A stretch of 64,000 bases of DNA from an uncultured Eubacteriales bacterium (GCA_910577755.1 CAJTNL010000003.1:1-64000); one strand, 5' to 3'; shown: positions 36,000-44,771, counted from the first letter of the stretch. Notes: generated by a model not told the origin, from the letters alone. Program-made: numbers and translations.

Positions 36000-38270
36000 T
36001 TATTGTTTATTTCTAAGCTGCTTTACAGCTTGCACCATATTTGTTAAACTTTGCTCCGTTTCAGGAACACCTCTTGTTTTCAATCCACAGTCAGGATTTA
36101 CCCATAGCTTTTCCGCAGGAATCTTTTCAAGCATACAATCCAATGTATACTTAATTTCTTCCACGCTCGGGATTCTAGCGGAATGAATATCATATACACC
36201 TGGTCCGACCTCTGTTTGGAAATGATGCTCCTGTAAGGAATCCAAAATAGATAAATTCGAACGAGATGTCTCGAATGTAATCACGTCAGCATCCATACTG
36301 TCAATAGCTGGAATAATATCTGTAAATTCGCTATAACACATATGCGTATGAATTTGTGTCTCTGGTTTTACTCCGCTATGCACCAATCGGAATGCTGGAA
36401 TTGCCCAATCCAGATATTCATGCCTCCAATCTGATTTTCTCAAGGGCAGTTTTTCTCTTAAAGCCGCTTCATCTACCTGAATAATACGAATGCCATTCGC
36501 TTCTAAATCAAGCACCTCGTCACGGATGGCTAGGGCAATTTGATAGGCACACTCTTTTAACGAAATATCTTCACGTGGAAACGACCAGTTCAAAATAGTA
36601 ACAGGACCCGTCAACATGCCTTTCATCGGTTTCTTTGTGAGACTCTGAGCATAAACAGACCATTCAACTGTCATCGGCTTTTCTCTTGAAATATCCCCCC
36701 ACACCACCGGAGGCTTTACGCAACGTGTACCATATGACTGTACCCAAGCCTTTTCTGTAAACAAATAGCCATTTAAACATTCTCCAAAGTATTCAACCAT
36801 ATCATTGCGTTCATACTCTCCGTGAACCAATACATCAAGACCCATTTGCTCCTGCAGTTCAATACATTGTGCAATTTTATTTTTATTAAATAGAACATAT
36901 TCTTCGGATGAAATCGTTCCTTTTTTATACGCAGTTCTGTTCGCCTTTACATCAGTTGTTTGCGGAAAAGAACCAATTGTTGTAGTTGGATACAGCGGAA
37001 AGTGAAATTCTTTTTTTTGAATAGCTTCTCTGGCAGTAAACGCTGGTAGTCGTGTAAAGTCGGACTCCCTTATGGCTGCAACTCTTTTCTGCACATTTTC
37101 ATTAGTACAGTTTCTATTTTGATTAAAAAGCTCCTTATTATTTATAAACGCTTCTGTCTCAAATGGCTGGGCAGATTCTACAATAACTTTTAATTCCTCA
37201 AGCTCCGTCAACTTCTCTTCCGCAAAAGCAAAGTGCTTTTTATAGTCTTCTGAAAGTGCAGTTTCATGCTTTAAAGTATATGGAACATGTTGCAAAGAAC
37301 AGGAGGTTCCCAAAACCATGTTACTGCAATTCTGTTGCAGCTTTACAATCAAATCATAAGTTTTGGTATAGCAATTACGCCAGATATTCTTACCGTTAAT
37401 CACACCTGCAAACAATATTTTATCTAATGGAAATCCGTGTTTTTGTATCAAATCTACTGATTGATTCCCCTCAATAAAATCAAGACCGATTCCGTCAAAA
37501 TCAAGAGCACAAACCTCACGATAGCAATCGCGAATATCTCCAAAATAAGTTTGCAGCAGCACTTGTATTGAACTCTTTTTAAGCAGAATTTTTTGATATA
37601 ACCTCTCAAAAAGACGTATATCATCCAAACTTAAATCATGCACAAGATATGGTTCATCAAACTGTATCCATTGTGCTCCTAACGTATCAAATTTTTCTAA
37701 AATAGTAACATATGCTTCAACTAATCTATCAGCAACGTCATCTATGCTTTTATTCCCTACTAATTTCGCCAATTTTAAAAATGTAAAAGCACCAATAATA
37801 ACAGGTTTTGTTTGAATTCCCAACTGTCTGGCCTCAGTAAATTCATCAAATAATTTGGTTCCTTTTAGAGAAATTTCCGTGTTATCGCTGATTTCTGGTA
37901 CTATGTAATGATAATTGGTATGAAACCATTTTTTCATTGCTAATGCCTTAACATCACCTTTTTCTCCCTGATATCCTCTTGCCATTGCAAAATAAGTATC
38001 TATATTTGACAGCTGCAGTTCTCTATAACGTAGCGGCACAATGTTAAGTAACACGGCAGTATCCAGCATATTATCATAGAATGAAAAATCATTACTAGGA
38101 ATATAATCTATTCCATTATTACGCTGTGTCTCCCAATGAACTCTACGCAGATTTTTTGCTGTAACTTGCAGCTCCTGTGTAGTAATTTCACTTCTAAAAT
38201 ATTTTTCTGATGCAAATTTTAATTCTCTTAGGGTACCTACTCGTGGGTATCCTACAGTTGATAATTTCAT
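36000..38270 (-). CDS. metE: Cobalamin-independent methionine synthase
   Basis: Transfers the methyl group of methyltetrahydrofolate polyglutamate to homocysteine without B12. Two (beta-alpha)8 barrels: the N-terminal barrel starts STVGYPRVGTLRELKFA, the C-terminal catalytic barrel starts FPLYPTTTIGSFPQT. Zinc ligands are visible in HTHMCYSEF and VNPDCGLKTRG plus the glutamate in DVITFETSRS. The start ATG at 38270 gives 756 residues with the usual N-terminus; the frame extends 11 codons further. Upstream there is no S-box or T-box; instead a promoter overlapped by repeated TTACAATAT elements suggests a protein regulator. Confidence 0.96.
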   Translation of the reverse strand: MKLSTVGYPRVGTLRELKFASEKYFRSEITTQELQVTAKNLRRVHWETQRNNGIDYIPSNDFSFYDNMLDTAVLLNIVPLRYRELQLSNIDTYFAMARGYQGEKGDVKALAMKKWFHTNYHYIVPEISDNTEISLKGTKLFDEFTEARQLGIQTKPVIIGAFTFLKLAKLVGNKSIDDVADRLVEAYVTILEKFDTLGAQWIQFDEPYLVHDLSLDDIRLFERLYQKILLKKSSIQVLLQTYFGDIRDCYREVCALDFDGIGLDFIEGNQSVDLIQKHGFPLDKILFAGVINGKNIWRNCYTKTYDLIVKLQQNCSNMVLGTSCSLQHVPYTLKHETALSEDYKKHFAFAEEKLTELEELKVIVESAQPFETEAFINNKELFNQNRNCTNENVQKRVAAIRESDFTRLPAFTAREAIQKKEFHFPLYPTTTIGSFPQTTDVKANRTAYKKGTISSEEYVLFNKNKIAQCIELQEQMGLDVLVHGEYERNDMVEYFGECLNGYLFTEKAWVQSYGTRCVKPPVVWGDISREKPMTVEWSVYAQSLTKKPMKGMLTGPVTILNWSFPREDISLKECAYQIALAIRDEVLDLEANGIRIIQVDEAALREKLPLRKSDWRHEYLDWAIPAFRLVHSGVKPETQIHTHMCYSEFTDIIPAIDSMDADVITFETSRSNLSILDSLQEHHFQTEVGPGVYDIHSARIPSVEEIKYTLDCMLEKIPAEKLWVNPDCGLKTRGVPETEQSLTNMVQAVKQLRNKQ

Positions 38271-38301
38271 AATGAAATATTCCTTCCATATTGTTTGTTT
38301 C

Positions 38302-38332
38302 ATTATAACATGATAGCCGTAACATATTGTAA
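38302..38332 (-). promoter_or_regulatory. Probable metE promoter with an overlapping repeat
   Basis: On the minus strand TATAAT (38302-38307) lies 19 bases after TTACAA (38327-38332), a poor -35 both in spacing and sequence. The -35 overlaps CATATT-GT-AATATG (38323-38336). A weak, repeat-covered -35 fits an activator-dependent promoter. Confidence 0.5.
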
Positions 38333-38388
38333 TATGGAATTATTATAGATACCCATAGTTTTTTTCTATGAAGATATATCATAAGCTA

Positions 38389-38417
38389 TACAATATCACT
38401 TTCAAAGTGATATTGTA
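38389..38417. promoter_or_regulatory. Perfect 14+1+14 palindrome upstream of metE
   Basis: tacaatatcacttt, one central c, then aaagtgatattgta. Its outer part (ATATTGTA) is repeated at 38325-38332 over the metE -35 region. It has no T-tract, so an operator for a dimeric regulator is more likely than a terminator. Confidence 0.55.
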
Positions 38418-38458
38418 ATGAAATAAATTTTCAAAACAGTCATTTTAGTTGACAAAGA

Positions 38459-38492
38459 AAAACTGCGGTGCACAAATTTTGCACCGCAGTTT
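38459..38492 (-). terminator. Terminator of the tRNA-Thr gene
   Basis: Perfect 14-bp stem, aaaactgcggtgca (38459-38472) with tgcaccgcagtttt (38479-38492), starting right after the tRNA CCA end and followed leftward by TTTTTCTTT. Confidence 0.88.
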
Positions 38493-38568
38493 TGGAGCTA
38501 CTAGCCGGACTCGAACCGGCGACCTGCTGATTACGAATCAGCTGCTCTACCATCTGAGCCATAGTAGC
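38493..38568 (-). tRNA. tRNA-Thr(CGT)
   Basis: A complete 76-base cloverleaf on the minus strand: acceptor GCTACTA with TAGTAGC, D arm with GGCTCAGATGGTAGAGC, anticodon stem GCTGA/TCAGC around the loop TTCGTAA (anticodon CGT, reading ACG), T arm GCCGG-TTCGAGT-CCGGC, and an encoded CCA end at 38495-38493. It is flanked by its own terminator and by the apgM-like gene. Confidence 0.97.
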
Positions 38569-38603
38569 GCAATAGAAAGCATTGCTTTCTATATAGTCTC
38601 TAT

Positions 38604-39818
38604 TCATTTACCAGAAATTAACATTTCCATCAATGTGTACCCATGTTCCACATATACCCCAGTGGATTTAGCCGTAGTTTCATTGTATGCCGAAACACTG
38701 TTTTTTCGTGGCGCATCACTTCTATATAGTGCAAACGGAACAGGGTCAGATGTGTGCGTTCTCAATGCTAACGGCGTTGGATGATCGGGCAATACCGCAA
38801 TGCTGTATGATTCTCCGCTATCATTCATTGCTTTCATAATCGGAGCAATAATTTTTTCATCAATCAGTTCAATAGAACGCACTTTATTCTTTATATCATG
38901 CTGATGTCCGCACTCGTCCGGAGCCTCAAGATGTACGTATATAAAATCACTACCGTTTTTCAACGCATTAATTGCAGCTTGCGCTTTGCCGTCAAAGTTT
39001 GTATGAACAGTACCAGTGGCGCCATCTACATCAATACTGTTTAATCCAGCGCAAATACCAATACCTTTCACTAAATCAACCGCAGACACCACACTGCCCT
39101 TAACATGATATTTTTCTTCAAATGGAGTTAGATTGGGTTTTCTTCCCTCTCCCCAAAACCATAAAGAAGAAACCGGCGGCAGTCCCCTTGCAATACGATC
39201 TACATTGATAGGATGATTTTTCAGTAACTCTCTGGAGCGCTTCATCATACCTAATAGTAAATCGGCATTTTGACCGGACGGCAAGTGATCCCGTATCTTT
39301 TTATCTAATATATCATGGGGCGGAGTTGTTTTTGCTCCATCCTGTGCATTTTTTAATACCAAACAGTGCCGATAGCTGATACCCGAATATAACCTCAAAT
39401 CTTCTTTTTGAAATTGTTCATTTAAATCACGCACAATTTGTTCAGATTCTACCGTTGGAATTTCTCCGCAACTATAATCTAACATTGTACAATCTTCATA
39501 ATTTTCCTCATCTGACAACGTAACCGTATTACAGCGATACGTAACATCGTTCAAGGTTAAAGCAATACCCATACTAACCGCCTCTAACGGGGAACGACCT
39601 GTATAATATACCCTCGGGTCATATCCCATAGCAGAAAGATTTGCCGTATCGCTTCCGGGAGGCATACCTTGCGGAACAGTCTGAACCAGTCCACATATAC
39701 CGTTTGCAGCAATAAAATCCATATTTGGATGTTTAGCACAATCCAGGGGCGTTTTATCGCCCAACTCCGTGACTGGCTGATCGGCCATACCATCGCCTAA
39801 AATCACGATATGTTTCAC
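38604..39818 (-). CDS. Cofactor-independent phosphoglycerate mutase, archaeal type
   Basis: Alkaline-phosphatase-superfamily enzyme of the ApgM family (404 residues): VILGDGMADQP with the first metal aspartate, the nucleophile region MPPGSDTANLSAMGYDPR (serine as acceptor), and the metal ligands in HLEAPDECGHQHD and VLPDHPTPLALRTHTSDPVPF. It interconverts 3- and 2-phosphoglycerate; some bacterial relatives have been proposed as homoserine kinases, so a threonine-pathway role is the main alternative. The start is GTG at 39818 with GGAGGAG upstream. It stands upstream of tRNA-Thr on the same strand. Confidence 0.9.
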   Translation of the reverse strand: MKHIVILGDGMADQPVTELGDKTPLDCAKHPNMDFIAANGICGLVQTVPQGMPPGSDTANLSAMGYDPRVYYTGRSPLEAVSMGIALTLNDVTYRCNTVTLSDEENYEDCTMLDYSCGEIPTVESEQIVRDLNEQFQKEDLRLYSGISYRHCLVLKNAQDGAKTTPPHDILDKKIRDHLPSGQNADLLLGMMKRSRELLKNHPINVDRIARGLPPVSSLWFWGEGRKPNLTPFEEKYHVKGSVVSAVDLVKGIGICAGLNSIDVDGATGTVHTNFDGKAQAAINALKNGSDFIYVHLEAPDECGHQHDIKNKVRSIELIDEKIIAPIMKAMNDSGESYSIAVLPDHPTPLALRTHTSDPVPFALYRSDAPRKNSVSAYNETTAKSTGVYVEHGYTLMEMLISGK

Positions 39819-40034
39819 TTATACTCCTCCAATCATAAATTATTTGCTAGTTATATTGTATTATACGTCAATATTTGAATATCGTCAAGCAAATATCACA
39901 ATGATATTTATAATTGCAAAAATTTTGATATCAAATATTTTGTGAACGTGAATAATAATCACATTCCTGTAAAGGAGTATTCACACCATTTTATAATAAA
40001 ACAACAAAAGAATTTAGGAGAGAGGAGGAGTCAT

Positions 40035-40466
40035 ATGCCTAACCTTAGAATTGGCCAAAAGCTTCGTATGCTTAGAGAAAAGTTTGGTTATACACAGCAG
40101 CATATGGCTAATGTTCTAAATATTGACCGCTCTACTTACTCCTACTACGAAACCGAAAAAACCTCTCCTGATATTATCACTTTAATTACATTATCTAAAA
40201 TATTTCATGTAGGTATTGAGGAATTGTTGGGACAAGAAAATTCTCCCTCCCAACAGTTGTATGATTCAAAATATTATTCACCAACTATACCAAAAATGAA
40301 AAATATTACATCAAACAATAGTTTTATTTACAATTTATCAGGTGATGAGAAACAATTTATTGCGTTCTATCGTGCAGTTTCTACTGATACAAAATCAATT
40401 GTACTACAGCTGATGAAAGAAGATTTAGCACAGAAACAATCTTCTTTAAAAAATAAAAAGGGCTGA
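40035..40466 (+). CDS. XRE-family transcriptional regulator
   Basis: A 143-residue DNA-binding protein with an N-terminal Cro/C1-type HTH (about residues 6-62; GQKLRMLREKFGYTQQHMANVLNIDR split over helices 1-3, then STYSYYETEKTSPDIITL and the helix LSKIFHVGIEELLG). The C-terminal half is charged and unrecognised. The frame extends upstream to 39942, but the ATG at 40035 has GAGGAGGAG just before it. It is monocistronic with its own terminator; targets are unknown. It converges on a cupin gene. Confidence 0.88.
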   Translation: MPNLRIGQKLRMLREKFGYTQQHMANVLNIDRSTYSYYETEKTSPDIITLITLSKIFHVGIEELLGQENSPSQQLYDSKYYSPTIPKMKNITSNNSFIYNLSGDEKQFIAFYRAVSTDTKSIVLQLMKEDLAQKQSSLKNKKG

Positions 40467-40502
40467 ACAGAATCTTGGTTCTATGTTCGGCTCTTTCTTT
40501 TT
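40460..40502 (+). terminator. Terminator of the XRE gene
   Basis: gggctgaaca (40460-40469) pairs with tgttcggctc (40484-40493) using two G-U wobbles that only work in plus-strand RNA, followed by a T-rich run. It overlaps the last codons of the XRE gene. Confidence 0.8.
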
Positions 40503-40857
40503 ACTTATGTAAGCCAGTTAAAATAATCGCATATAACCATAAATTTTCATTGGTTTCATTTGCAATTCCATGGCTTTCACCATTATGTAGAACACAAGTA
40601 TCTCCTTCATTTAAAATATAGGTTTTTCCATTCTCTACATAAGTAGCCTGTCCTTGTAATACAGTAATGACTTCTTCCTCACCGCAATGTTGGTGGTAAC
40701 CAATGGAGCAATTGGGTTTTAACAAAATTTTTGCTATCATTCTTGCATAACCTTCATAATCCTGCTGTTCTAATAAATAAGTGAATGTAACCTCCCCTTT
40801 TCCCTCCCGAACCTGTTTCTTAACTTCTATACGCATTTCTCTCTCTTGTTTAATCAT
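40501..40857 (-). CDS. Small cupin-domain protein
   Basis: A single-domain cupin of about 118 residues. Cupin motif 1 reads CSIGYHQHCGEEEVITVLQG (metal ligands H, H, E) and motif 2 reads GDTCVLHNGESHGI (third histidine). Such proteins are small beta-barrels that bind metal and often a sugar or other small ligand; the specific role cannot be told. The start is uncertain: ATGs at 40866, 40857 and 40836 are in frame; 40857 has AAGGA about 8 bases upstream and I use it, while 40836 has GAGAGAG. It converges on the XRE gene. Confidence 0.8.
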   Translation of the reverse strand: MIKQEREMRIEVKKQVREGKGEVTFTYLLEQQDYEGYARMIAKILLKPNCSIGYHQHCGEEEVITVLQGQATYVENGKTYILNEGDTCVLHNGESHGIANETNENLWLYAIILTGLHK

Positions 40858-41040
40858 AACTCCCATCCTTTTATCTATTATTAAAGCAAAATTATATCAT
40901 AAAAACAGTAAAAAAACTATCTATATGATAAATGATATAAAAAACTAAATTTTAATATTGTTAGCATAAATATCATCACTATATAAAAGCTTTGAACGTT
41001 GACAAAATTTATGTTAATATAAAAGAACGGAGGTATTTAT

Positions 41041-41634
41041 ATGGAATTCGACGCTTTAACCGGCGGTGTTGAACCCGGCGGACTCAGAAACAAAAGTGAC
41101 ATTCGTCTTTTAATCTGTTATCTACTCTCTAGCATTGATGCACCTCTCTCTAAACAAGATATTGTACAAATTATGCAGGAAAATGGTCTTGCTAATTATT
41201 TTGAAGTTATGGACTCCCTTTCTGAAATGGTTGAAAAAGGCACCGTAGATCTAGTAGCATATAACGCCTTGCACGAATCTGAGGAATGTATTTTATGCAA
41301 CTCTATTTCTCGTAATATTGCCAAACAATTAGATACCACTTTGCCATTATCCGTCAGAGATCGTGCTGTAACTGCTGCATTTAACTTACTTGCGAAGGCA
41401 AAGCGTGAAAAAGAAAACCACGTTGATATTGTTGAAACAGAGCAGGGTTATCAAGTAGAATGTCATATTTCCGGAGGAAAAATAGATTTAATGTTTTTTA
41501 AAATTTATGTACCTGATTTACATCAAGCACGCATGGTAAAAGAAAAATTTCAATGTAATCCACAACGTATTTACAGTATTTTACTAGCCAGCGTCACAGA
41601 TGATACAACTCTGTTAGCTCAATTACTGCAATAA
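41041..41634 (+). CDS. DUF4364 family protein
   Basis: A 197-residue protein matching the Clostridia-specific DUF4364 family, whose role is not known. The N-terminal half (KSDIRLLICYLLSSIDAPLSK, then QDIVQIMQENGLANYFEVM) has the look of a winged helix, as in PadR/MarR-like regulators, and the C-terminal half is alpha/beta. Start supported by ACGGAGG upstream. It is followed by a plus-strand terminator and converges on the urease operon. Confidence 0.8.
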   Translation: MEFDALTGGVEPGGLRNKSDIRLLICYLLSSIDAPLSKQDIVQIMQENGLANYFEVMDSLSEMVEKGTVDLVAYNALHESEECILCNSISRNIAKQLDTTLPLSVRDRAVTAAFNLLAKAKREKENHVDIVETEQGYQVECHISGGKIDLMFFKIYVPDLHQARMVKEKFQCNPQRIYSILLASVTDDTTLLAQLLQ

Positions 41635-41681
41635 AAAAAGTCCCTTATTATTTTTGCAAAAAATCAAATAATACATTTGAA

Positions 41682-41718
41682 AGGGTTTGCTGTCTGCTTT
41701 ACACAGATAGCAAACCCT
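41682..41718 (+). terminator. Terminator after DUF4364
   Basis: agggtttgctgtct (41682-41695) pairs with agatagcaaaccct (41705-41718), the single non-Watson-Crick pair being G-U on the plus strand only. The T-run after it is modest. Confidence 0.65.
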
Positions 41719-41945
41719 CAAACTTTTACCTTAATTCTATCATTGTAAGAATTTAGTCAATATTCTCAATTATCAAAAGAGAAAGTTTCTGAAAAGTCCT
41801 CCAATACACCCCTCTCTTTTCCAGTAGTCCAAAATCGGCAGTACCAACAAATACAAAAATACGTCGAAGTATAAGCAAAACAATAACTCGCCATACAAAA
41901 ATTGTTACTACACGAAAGTAACAATTTTAAAGATAAATTAAAATC

Positions 41946-41981
41946 AAAAAGCTTGACACCTGCAAATTGCAAATATCAAGC
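41946..41981 (-). terminator. Terminator of the urease operon
   Basis: Read leftward, GCTTGATATTTGCA, a 3-base loop and TGCAGGTGTCAAGC form a 14-bp stem with three G-U wobbles that exist only in minus-strand RNA, followed at once by TTTTT. It lies about 90 bases past ureD. Confidence 0.9.
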
Positions 41982-42073
41982 CATTTAGTTGACTTAGTAT
42001 TCAGTTATTATAAAAATTTTATACTTAAACTTTGCGTCTTAGTGTTGAGAGCCACTACAAAAAATATCTGCTT

Positions 42074-42877
42074 TTAACCCAGAATTGTCGCTGAAAGTTT
42101 TTCACAAAGATCATATAATTCTTGAGAAGTATTACCTAATAATTTTACCGAAGTATCTCCACTTTGAATCGTGGATGCACCGCCGGTAATATTCGGAGTA
42201 TTATCAATAATATCCCGAATTAAATCAAGATTAGATGCTTTATCTTGCATATTAAAGAACAACAAATTTGCCATATGCGTATAATCTTCATAGATACCAA
42301 TATTGTTCATTTCACCTTCGGCGGGCTCAAACATAGTATTATCGTTATAAATCAACTTGCCCGCTTTTCGTACGGTAATCAAAGAATTATAATATCGATA
42401 TTCAAATGTTTCACCATAAGCAACTCTACCTCCAGATAATATCTCCATAAGAATAAACTGCGAGGTATCGTCAGCAAGCTCGGCATGAATAGTGCTGTCA
42501 AATCCTGAATCATAAAATGGAATTGTTGGCAATGGGCTATATTTAAACAACGCATTTTTACCCACTTTAATCGTACAATCTCTGCGAGCGCTTCCACCAT
42601 CCATTTTATGAAGCTTCTCATATGATTGAGCAGTTAACTCCATACGTGCATGATCACGAATATCAAAATTCAGCTCCTGTGTATCACCTTTTAAAATTCC
42701 GGCTGAAGCTGTTTGCATCATAACCGTCATATAGTTCTTATTCATATGAAACGGCTTCATAATTTTAAAAGGAGAAGTGAAATAAACATCACTAACGTAA
42801 TTTTTACCGTCCTTAACATCAGCAGTTACATTTAAAACACAAGTCTTAGCATAATTGTTTTTCGATGTGTTTTCCAT
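42074..42877 (-). CDS. ureD: Urease accessory protein UreD (UreH)
   Basis: Scaffold chaperone that binds apo-urease and, with UreF and UreG, guides nickel into the active site. The 267-residue beta-rich protein shows the family pattern: YFTSPFKIMKPFHMN near the start, MMQTASAGILKGDTQELNFDI, the block LTAQSYEKLHKM, and LPTIPFYDSGFDS in the middle. It is the last gene of the operon, 16 bases after ureG, and is followed by the operon terminator. Having ureD last, rather than first, is common in Gram-positive urease clusters. Confidence 0.92.
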   Translation of the reverse strand: MENTSKNNYAKTCVLNVTADVKDGKNYVSDVYFTSPFKIMKPFHMNKNYMTVMMQTASAGILKGDTQELNFDIRDHARMELTAQSYEKLHKMDGGSARRDCTIKVGKNALFKYSPLPTIPFYDSGFDSTIHAELADDTSQFILMEILSGGRVAYGETFEYRYYNSLITVRKAGKLIYNDNTMFEPAEGEMNNIGIYEDYTHMANLLFFNMQDKASNLDLIRDIIDNTPNITGGASTIQSGDTSVKLLGNTSQELYDLCEKLSATILG

Positions 42878-42893
42878 ATCATTTCTCCCTGAA

Positions 42894-43505
42894 TTATTTT
42901 AGGTCTTCAAATAGAACATCTGATTTTATCCACTTGATAATTTCATCTACACCTTCGTGACTCCTAACATTTGCGAAAACAAAAGGCTTGTTCCCTCTCA
43001 TTTTTTTAGAATCTCTATCCATAACTTCAAGACTCGCATTTACATATGGTGCCAATTCTATTTTATTAATTACCAGTAAGTCTGAACGGGTAATACCCGG
43101 ACCACCTTTTCGTGGAATTTTATCACCTTCAGCTACATCAATTACAAAAATTGTTGCATCAACCAATTCTGGACTGAATGTTGCAGATAAGTTATCGCCA
43201 CCGCTTTCAATGAATACAATTTCAATATCAGGAAATTTACTAACTAACTCATCAACTGCCTCAAGATTCATAGATGCATCTTCACGGATAGCAGTATGTG
43301 GACAGCCTCCGGTTTCTACGCCGGTAATTCTGTCTCTTGGCATAACACTATTCTTTGCAAGAAATTCAGCGTCTTCTTTGGTATAAATATCATTTGTAAT
43401 AACTCCAATACTGTATGAGGCTGCCATATCTCGAGTCAGCGCTTCAATAAGGGCGGTTTTACCGGATCCAACAGGTCCAGCTACTCCAATTTTTTTATAA
43501 GCCAT
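42894..43505 (-). CDS. ureG: Urease accessory GTPase UreG
   Basis: SIMIBI-class GTPase that powers nickel delivery to urease. Walker A is GPVGSGKTALIEAL (10-23), the nickel-binding Cys-Pro-His motif is in ETGGCPHTAIREDASMN, the guanine-specificity motif is NKIEL, and the metal-site block IFIESGGDNL is intact. Length 203 is standard. It lies 24 bases after ureF and 16 before ureD. Confidence 0.97.
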   Translation of the reverse strand: MAYKKIGVAGPVGSGKTALIEALTRDMAASYSIGVITNDIYTKEDAEFLAKNSVMPRDRITGVETGGCPHTAIREDASMNLEAVDELVSKFPDIEIVFIESGGDNLSATFSPELVDATIFVIDVAEGDKIPRKGGPGITRSDLLVINKIELAPYVNASLEVMDRDSKKMRGNKPFVFANVRSHEGVDEIIKWIKSDVLFEDLK

Positions 43506-43529
43506 AGTTTATTTCCTCCTAAAAGTCCA

Positions 43530-44216
43530 TTAAGACATATAAAGTCTGCTATATAAAGTCTCATGCTGCATGCAGCGGATATCAAAACCAGGTGTAGAAC
43601 GACACAACTCTCGCTCAGTCAATGTACCCAAACGATTTAAAACTTCTACAAAAGTTTTATGGCATTCTTTTAGAATTTGTTGACCCTCAGTTTGGCTCAG
43701 CGGAATCGTTTTAACACAACTAACAATCTTTCCAGACGTATTTGTGTATAAAAAAGATTCCATAGCTCGTTTCATTTCAATACCAACCGCAGCGCAAAAC
43801 ACACCATATGCAATGGCGTAGGTTGGCTGTTTTACTGTTTCCACATAACGTGTAAATACATTAGATATATACTCAACATTCATGCTGACTACAGTTTTTA
43901 CAAACCTGGAACCTAGTTTCTGTGCCGCTGCACGTATTTCAATTGGCGACTTGCTGGCCTCAACTGTTTCTTCTAACTCCATAATTTTTCTTAGATCATC
44001 CGCTTGTGCATATTCATATGCTAATCGTGCCGGTAACAGCTCTGAATATAAAAAGCTGTTTTTAATACTGCTTTTCATGAAAGTTAATGCAGTTTCACCA
44101 TTATTTACAATATCTTTTTGAATATAAGTCTCCAAACCATATGAGTGGGAATAACCACCAATTGGAAATAATGCGTCATTTACTTGTAATAGTATAAATA
44201 GTTGATTCTCGTTCAT
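43530..44216 (-). CDS. ureF: Urease accessory protein UreF
   Basis: All-helical protein that bridges UreD and UreG and checks GTP hydrolysis during urease activation. Family blocks: LQVNDALFPIGGYSHSYGLE near the start and VKQPTYAIAYGVFCAAVGIE near residue 135, then the conserved C-terminal SLSQTEGQ-type segment. The frame reaches 44261, but the ATG at 44216 follows GGAGAGAG and gives the standard start, so 228 residues. Between ureE and this gene lie the overlapping hairpins at 44238-44285. Confidence 0.94.
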   Translation of the reverse strand: MNENQLFILLQVNDALFPIGGYSHSYGLETYIQKDIVNNGETALTFMKSSIKNSFLYSELLPARLAYEYAQADDLRKIMELEETVEASKSPIEIRAAAQKLGSRFVKTVVSMNVEYISNVFTRYVETVKQPTYAIAYGVFCAAVGIEMKRAMESFLYTNTSGKIVSCVKTIPLSQTEGQQILKECHKTFVEVLNRLGTLTERELCRSTPGFDIRCMQHETLYSRLYMS

Positions 44217-44237
44217 GCTCTCTCTCCGCAGTTTGTT

Positions 44238-44285
44238 AGCGACAAAAAATACCGCCATCATTTTGTCGCTGAAAAATGATGGCGG
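44238..44285 (-). promoter_or_regulatory. Overlapping alternative hairpins between ureE and ureF
   Basis: Two hairpins share bases and cannot both form. Hairpin 1: ccgccatcatttt (44252-44264) with aaaatgatggcgg (44273-44285), 13 perfect pairs, followed leftward by TATTTTTTG, a terminator shape. Hairpin 2: agcgacaaaa (44238-44247) with ttttgtcgct (44261-44270), 10 perfect pairs, using part of the loop of hairpin 1, four of its stem bases and its T-tract. This looks like an attenuator or processing site controlling ureFGD relative to the genes before it. Confidence 0.75.
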
Positions 44286-44300
44286 ATTTCACTTCATTTA

Positions 44301-44771
44301 TTAATGCGTATGTGCGTTAATTGAGGAAGAAATACTCTTTTTAAAGTCAAATTTAACTATCTTGCGTTCAACTTTAACGCCTAATTTTTCCATCAGCGCT
44401 TTTATTGGTAAATCAAGTGGAGTAATAAATTGGTAGTTACTTTCACCTCGAAAAAGTGTCGCATGCTTATTTCCAATCTCATAACATACTTTAGCAATCA
44501 TGCTATCATCATCCACGGTCATAACTAAAGCTTCACATGGCGGAATATTAATAGCAATTACTGTATCTCCGTCAATACCAAGCACATCATCTTGATTTAA
44601 ACCTCGAGTTAAAACCTCATTTCCTAACGATATACCAAGCTCGCGGCCTTCATGTGTTTTTTTCTTATGCAACTTTTTGAAAGCTTCATGCCATTCAATA
44701 TCTACATAATCAATTTTTAAATTTTTAAATTTATCATCACTTAATGTTCCCAATACTTGTTCACACAACAT
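44301..44771 (-). CDS. ureE: Urease accessory nickel metallochaperone UreE
   Basis: Carries nickel to the UreDFG complex. The N-terminal peptide-binding domain is followed by the metal-binding domain with the conserved block CYEIGNKHATLF, whose histidine binds nickel at the dimer interface. The C-terminus ends NAHTH, a short histidine tail compared with the His-rich tails of enterobacterial UreE, so its nickel storage capacity should be small. Length 156 is usual. It starts 92 bases after ureI with an AGGAG site. Confidence 0.92.
   Translation of the reverse strand: MLCEQVLGTLSDDKFKNLKIDYVDIEWHEAFKKLHKKKTHEGRELGISLGNEVLTRGLNQDDVLGIDGDTVIAINIPPCEALVMTVDDDSMIAKVCYEIGNKHATLFRGESNYQFITPLDLPIKALMEKLGVKVERKIVKFDFKKSISSSINAHTH

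Larger units (their letters stand above)
41635..42073. other. Convergent gap holding terminators for both sides
   Basis: About 440 bases between DUF4364 and ureD. From left: a plus-strand hairpin (41682-41718), an additional 12-bp inverted repeat (41898-41909 with 41917-41928, followed leftward by TTTTTG), and the urease terminator (41946-41981). A 69-codon minus-strand frame at 41766-41972 overlaps these hairpins and is cysteine- and phenylalanine-rich; I regard it as noise. Confidence 0.6.

Noticed and set aside
38449..38784. 111-codon plus-strand open frame
   Set aside because: It covers the tRNA-Thr gene and its terminator on the opposite strand and the 3' end of the phosphoglycerate mutase gene.
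41766..41972. 69-codon minus-strand open frame between DUF4364 and ureD
   Set aside because: It overlaps the urease terminator and a second inverted repeat, and its amino-acid make-up is not protein-like.
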